Source: Deltaproteobacteria bacterium (GTDB lineage: Bacteria; Desulfobacterota; Desulfobulbia; Desulfobulbales; Desulfurivibrionaceae). Taken from it: a stretch of 53,314 nt of DNA. Shown piece after piece: positions 50,842-53,314 of the stretch. The stretch lies in contig JAJZRF010000013.1 of NCBI GenBank assembly GCA_021847425.1, positions 1-53,314 on the forward strand, in the 5' to 3' direction. The notes beneath the pieces are model-generated. The model searched no databases. It saw nothing but the letters and a program-made list of their open reading frames with translations, and had not been told where the DNA came from. Position 1 is the stretch's first letter; each line of letters opens with the position of its first letter. Made by a program: the position numbers and the translations under genes.

Positions 50842-51291
50842 GTGAGTGATTCAAAAAGGAAAAAAGCACTTATCAGGATAGGCGAAGCTTATATCAACGG
50901 CGAAACGCCTGACCCTTTGGATATTGAGTGCGCCAAGAAAAGCACCAAGGGCGGGCGGCCGAGGGGTGAGACGTTTGAGCATTTTCAAATGAAGGTAAGC
51001 ATTGCTTGGTGTTACTTTTATGCGAGAGCACAGAAGAATATGACCCCTGCCGAGTCGTTATCTGATGCCATTAAGGCGTGGCCCGACCATAGCAATGTTG
51101 GAAGAGACAGTCTTAAGGAATTTTGTAGTTATCTGAAATCAGAGAAATGGCCGACAGACCCCAGAAAACATTTCCTCTTGGAACATTCCAGAGCGGCATT
51201 AAGACAAGTTGATCGAAAATACATGAATGCTTTTTTTGAGGCGCACCGTCTGAAATACGAGGCTGAACAAATAAACGACCCTGATACCTGA
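50842..51291 (+). CDS. Hypothetical protein of the integrated element
   Basis: A 149-residue soluble, charged protein starting at GTG (GGCGCGGG before it), 9 nt after the antitoxin stop. I recognise no domain. A GGRPRGETFEHFQMKVSIAWCYF stretch (about residues 36-58) and DAIKAWPDHSNVGRDSLKEF could be a small helical DNA-binding or regulatory unit. The gene is more AT-rich than its neighbours. Its position suggests accessory cargo. Confidence 0.6.
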   Translation: MSDSKRKKALIRIGEAYINGETPDPLDIECAKKSTKGGRPRGETFEHFQMKVSIAWCYFYARAQKNMTPAESLSDAIKAWPDHSNVGRDSLKEFCSYLKSEKWPTDPRKHFLLEHSRAALRQVDRKYMNAFFEAHRLKYEAEQINDPDT

Positions 51292-51350
51292 ATTTCTATA
51301 TAAACTCCCCCCCTGTTTACCTAGAACGACAAGGCCTCCCCCTTCCCCTA

Positions 51351-51403
51351 TATCTGCTCCTAAAGGCTGGCTATTCCTGCTGGCCGCCAACAAGGAGCAG
51401 ATA
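51351..51403 (+). promoter_or_regulatory. Hairpin that can hide the ribosome binding site of the excisionase-like gene
   Basis: TATCTGCTCCT (51351-51361) is perfectly complementary to AGGAGCAGATA (51393-51403), 11 bp with a 31-nt loop. The right arm contains the AGGAG Shine-Dalgarno of the gene starting at 51406. Pairing would block translation, so the mRNA leader looks like a translational switch; what opens it is unknown. Confidence 0.6.
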
Positions 51404-51405
51404 CC

Positions 51406-51606
51406 ATGCAAGAAATCCCAAAGACCCTGAACGAAAAGCAGATGTGCGAAGTCCTGGGCATCTCCCCCAAGACGGCACAAGCCTGGCGGCACAACGGGCG
51501 CGGCCCCGCCTGGTATCGCCTTGGGAAGCGGCTTGTCCGCTACCGTGCGGAAGATGTGACAGCCTTTCTTGAAGGCGGGCGCATTGAAGCCGTGGCGGGG
51601 AGGTGA
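51406..51606 (+). CDS. Excisionase-like helix-turn-helix protein
   Basis: A 66-residue protein. LNEKQMCEVLGISPKTAQAWRHNGRGPAWYRLGKRLVRYRAEDVTAFLE is a MerR/excisionase-type winged helix, as used by AlpA and Xis proteins to direct excision or control element genes. AAGGAG at the right spacing lies before the ATG, inside the hairpin at 51351-51403. The next small gene starts 5 nt later. Confidence 0.88.
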   Translation: MQEIPKTLNEKQMCEVLGISPKTAQAWRHNGRGPAWYRLGKRLVRYRAEDVTAFLEGGRIEAVAGR

Positions 51607-51610
51607 AGCC

Positions 51611-51838
51611 ATGACACCACAAGAACTGATAAACGAAGCAAACCTTAACCGCGCTATTCCATCTCCTCAACCGCTGGCTGACTTTTTTCCCACCATCCCG
51701 GAATATCTCAGGGGGGCTATGGGTATGATCATGGGGGCGTTTCCCTACGAGTCCAACCTTGCCAGCGAAACGGCGCAAGCACTGCGCGTCCTGGCTGTCA
51801 TCGTGGCGATCTTGGAGGAGGGGCAAGCAGATGGATAA
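51611..51838 (+). CDS. Hypothetical small protein of the integrated element
   Basis: A 75-residue protein from the ATG at 51611 (GGAGGTGAAGCC upstream). It has a Pro-rich start and a hydrophobic helix near the end (AQALRVLAVIVAILEE) that may be amphipathic or membrane-facing. I do not recognise it. The stop overlaps the next start by 8 nt, so translation is coupled. This packing is normal for phage early genes. Confidence 0.65.
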   Translation: MTPQELINEANLNRAIPSPQPLADFFPTIPEYLRGAMGMIMGAFPYESNLASETAQALRVLAVIVAILEEGQADG

Positions 51839-52139
51839 AAAAGAACTGGCCTTTTCCGGGGGTACGGATCAGGCCAAATACAACAAGGGGGTTGAGATTC
51901 AGCATACTTCTTTCGCCCAACAGAATCAACGTCTTTTGGAGTACTTACGCCTTCACGGCTCATGCACAACGATTGAAGCACGGCAATCCCTGGACATAAT
52001 CCATCCCGCTGGCCGCGTTCTTGATTTACGCAAGGCTGGAGAGAAGATTGACACTGTTTGGGTATGGGACATCACAGAGCAGGGCAAACCCCACCGGGTG
52101 GCCAAGTACCTTCTGGCAGGAGGTGGGGCTCATGTTTAA
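51831..52139 (+). CDS. Helix-turn-helix protein of the integrated element
   Basis: A 102-residue protein from the ATG at 51831 (GGAGGAGGGGCAAGCAG upstream). NQRLLEYLRLHGSCTTIEARQSLDIIHPAGRVLDLRKAGEKI has the shape of the winged-helix domain found in many phage and plasmid proteins of unknown role. It may regulate the replication module that follows. It overlaps both neighbours by 8 nt. Confidence 0.72.
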   Translation: MDKKELAFSGGTDQAKYNKGVEIQHTSFAQQNQRLLEYLRLHGSCTTIEARQSLDIIHPAGRVLDLRKAGEKIDTVWVWDITEQGKPHRVAKYLLAGGGAHV

Positions 52140-52251
52140 ATGCCTACGCAAAAGGCTGAAACAGCACATTGTCTGCCTGGCTTGCCGTGGGATTATTTCG
52201 ACCTCCTGGGCGGGTTGGCTCATTGGAAAGATGGGGGTGGCGCATGATTGA
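52132..52251 (+). CDS. Short 39-residue protein, overlapping both neighbours
   Basis: A 39-residue ORF from the ATG at 52132 (GGAGGTGGGG upstream). It encodes MFKCLRKRLKQHIVC, then LACRGIISTSWAGWLIGK and a short MGVAHD tail, that is, a basic start and a hydrophobic end. It overlaps the previous gene by 8 nt and the primase gene by 8 nt, which argues for a real coupled gene, but the short size leaves doubt. Confidence 0.5.
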   Translation: MFKCLRKRLKQHIVCLACRGIISTSWAGWLIGKMGVAHD

Positions 52252-53314
52252 CTTTGAAGCGGTCAACCAGGCCGCCATTGATAGACTGCCCGACCTCTTG
52301 TCTGAACTGCTGCCGGAAGGCCGCTTTCATGGCCGGGAATTTCGGTGCGGCGATCTGGCCGGGAGTCCTGGGCAATCCCTATCCGTCAATACTGATACCG
52401 GGGTATGGTCTGACTTTGCCACCGGGGATAAAGGCGGCGATCCGGTTTCATTGGTGGCCGCCGTCCGTGGGCTTTCTCAGGTTGAGGCGGCGCGCTGGTT
52501 GGGAGGGGTTGACACCGCCAAGACAACCACTAAGCGCACCCCGGACATCTGGAAAACCGTACCCGCCGACACCCCACCAAAGGCAATCAACCACGATAAG
52601 CACGGCAGATCATCGGCCACATGGGAATATAGAGGCCCGGCGGGTGAACTGTTGGGCTTTGCTTGCCGGTTTGATCCTGTAGGTGAAAAGAAACAGGTTC
52701 TCCCCTACACACACGGCACGGACACCACCACGGGGGAAACCGGATGGAAGTGGAAAGCCTTTGCAGAACCGCGCCCGCTTTATGGCCTGGATCGACTTAC
52801 ACAAAGGCCAGAGGCACCCGCCCTTATAGTTGAGGGAGAGAAAACCGCCGATGCAGCGCAAAGGCTTCTCCCTGCGGTTGTCGCTATCACCTGGCCGGGT
52901 GGTTGTAATGCTGTTGCCATGGCTGGCTTTTCAGCACTGCATGGGCGGCGGGTGGCAATCTGGCCGGACCACGATGAACCAGGGCGCAAGGCTGGGGAAG
53001 CTGCTGCCCGTGCTGCTCTGGACGCTGGGGCGATTGAGGTTTCCATCATAAGCCCACCACCAGACAAAGCCGAGGGGTGGGACTTGGCAGACGCAGAGGC
53101 CGAGGGCTGGACACCGGAACAGGTTAAAGGATGGATCAAGGGACACAGGCGGCCAGTGGAACAGGTAGGGGCGGAGCCCACCACAGTGGAGCCCGTCAAG
53201 TCACACAATAAGGTGGTTGCCGTAGATATTGCCGCGTTCCTGGCCCGTGAGTTTCCCCCACGGTCAAACCTGCTTTCCCCTTGGCTTCCGTCTCAAGGGC
53301 TGGCAATGGTCTAC
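52244..53314 (+). CDS. Toprim primase / ATPase (partial, runs off the right edge)
   Basis: The frame is open for 357 codons to the end of the window. The start ATG at 52244 overlaps the previous stop by 8 nt. Residues 1-90 (HGREFRCGDL, WSDFATGDKGGDPVSLVAAV) are a CHC2-like zinc-finger-type primase N-terminus that has lost its Cys ligands. LIVEGEKTADAAQRL and IWPDHDEPGRKAG are the Toprim motifs (metal-binding Glu and DxD). The last visible residues, LSPWLPSQGLAMVY, match the start of a RepA-type hexameric ATPase just before its Walker A motif. It should prime and unwind DNA for the element's replication. Confidence 0.9.
   Translation, partial: MIDFEAVNQAAIDRLPDLLSELLPEGRFHGREFRCGDLAGSPGQSLSVNTDTGVWSDFATGDKGGDPVSLVAAVRGLSQVEAARWLGGVDTAKTTTKRTPDIWKTVPADTPPKAINHDKHGRSSATWEYRGPAGELLGFACRFDPVGEKKQVLPYTHGTDTTTGETGWKWKAFAEPRPLYGLDRLTQRPEAPALIVEGEKTADAAQRLLPAVVAITWPGGCNAVAMAGFSALHGRRVAIWPDHDEPGRKAGEAAARAALDAGAIEVSIISPPPDKAEGWDLADAEAEGWTPEQVKGWIKGHRRPVEQVGAEPTTVEPVKSHNKVVAVDIAAFLAREFPPRSNLLSPWLPSQGLAMVY

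Larger units (their letters stand above)
48736..53314. mobile_element. Left end of an element integrated at tRNA-Arg (continues past the window)
   Basis: From the tRNA-Arg fragment onward the window holds an integrase, a toxin-antitoxin pair, an excisionase-like gene, overlapping small genes of unknown function, and a Toprim primase/ATPase that is cut by the window edge. All genes face right and several overlap by 4-8 nt, as in phage or integrative-plasmid modules. No capsid or conjugation gene is seen here, so the type of element is undecided. Confidence 0.8.

Noticed and set aside
1..53314. CRISPR array, rRNA operon or complete insertion sequence
   Set aside because: No regularly spaced direct repeats, no rRNA-like sequence and no complete transposase with terminal inverted repeats were seen. 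The only short arrays are the 14-bp repeats at 39616-39657 and the coding Ala-Pro repeats at 28450-28600.

Overview
The window looks like part of the chromosome of a GC-rich anaerobe or facultative anaerobe, most likely a Desulfobacterota member (Desulfobulbales-like). This is an inference from gene content and style: a selenium-type YedF protein beside a group-II-like cysteine desulfurase, an arsenic-methyltransferase-like radical SAM fusion, ferritin-like and class I methyltransferase genes, many response-regulator/GGDEF/HD-GYP proteins, and an HU/IHF gene behind sppA. No rRNA operon or CRISPR array is present. One complete tRNA (Ala, anticodon CGC) and one tRNA-Arg 3' fragment are visible.

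Layout. 170-2221 is a low-GC three-gene cassette of two unrecognised small proteins and a DNA methyltransferase. It abuts a frameshifted relic of an AI-2E family transporter gene (about 2313-2512). 2583-7318 holds three separate class I SAM methyltransferases, an AraC-type regulator, a ferritin-like protein and an Asp/Glu-racemase-like protein that lacks both catalytic cysteines. 7594-9294 encodes an exported, lipoprotein-type adenosine deaminase homologue, followed by tRNA-Ala on the other strand. 9952-12439 is a divergent ilvY/ilvC pair with a clear LysR palindrome and promoter. 12801-13904 carries small envelope proteins (BON lipoprotein, small membrane protein, SHOCT protein). 14007-23335 is a largely minus-strand housekeeping stretch: rhodanese lipoprotein, cysteine desulfurase, YedF, PilZ, cmk, hisC, gatA, gatC, an HD-GYP response regulator, a histone-deacetylase-family protein and 5-formyl-THF cyclo-ligase.

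23485-28157 is the most unusual chromosomal unit. A protein of about 1047 residues joins a radical SAM domain, an ArsM-like methyltransferase domain and a cysteine-rich C-terminal domain. It is translationally coupled (GTGA overlap) to a TVP38/VTT membrane protein and is followed by mutM. 28345-33310 has an Ala/Pro-repeat lipoprotein, bioF, bioB, pcnB and a nitronate-monooxygenase-like flavoprotein. 33549-35492 is a HAD phosphatase, Nudix hydrolase and REC-GGDEF set with overlapping or near-overlapping ends. 35723-38698 is rpsA, sppA and an IHF/HU gene. It is followed by a strongly structured 173-bp intergenic element, a Sua5/YciO gene, ppx, guaB and guaA. 43984-48586 is a three-gene signalling set: GAF histidine kinase, REC-TPR protein, and a large protein with a C-terminal membrane anchor.

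At 48736 the chromosome ends and an integrated element begins. The last part of a tRNA-Arg(UCU) gene (the attachment site) is directly followed by a tyrosine recombinase, a RelE/HigB-HigA toxin-antitoxin pair, an excisionase-like gene whose ribosome binding site lies in a predicted hairpin, a chain of overlapping small genes, and a Toprim primase/ATPase that runs off the right edge. The intact tRNA-Arg and the rest of the element should lie beyond the window.
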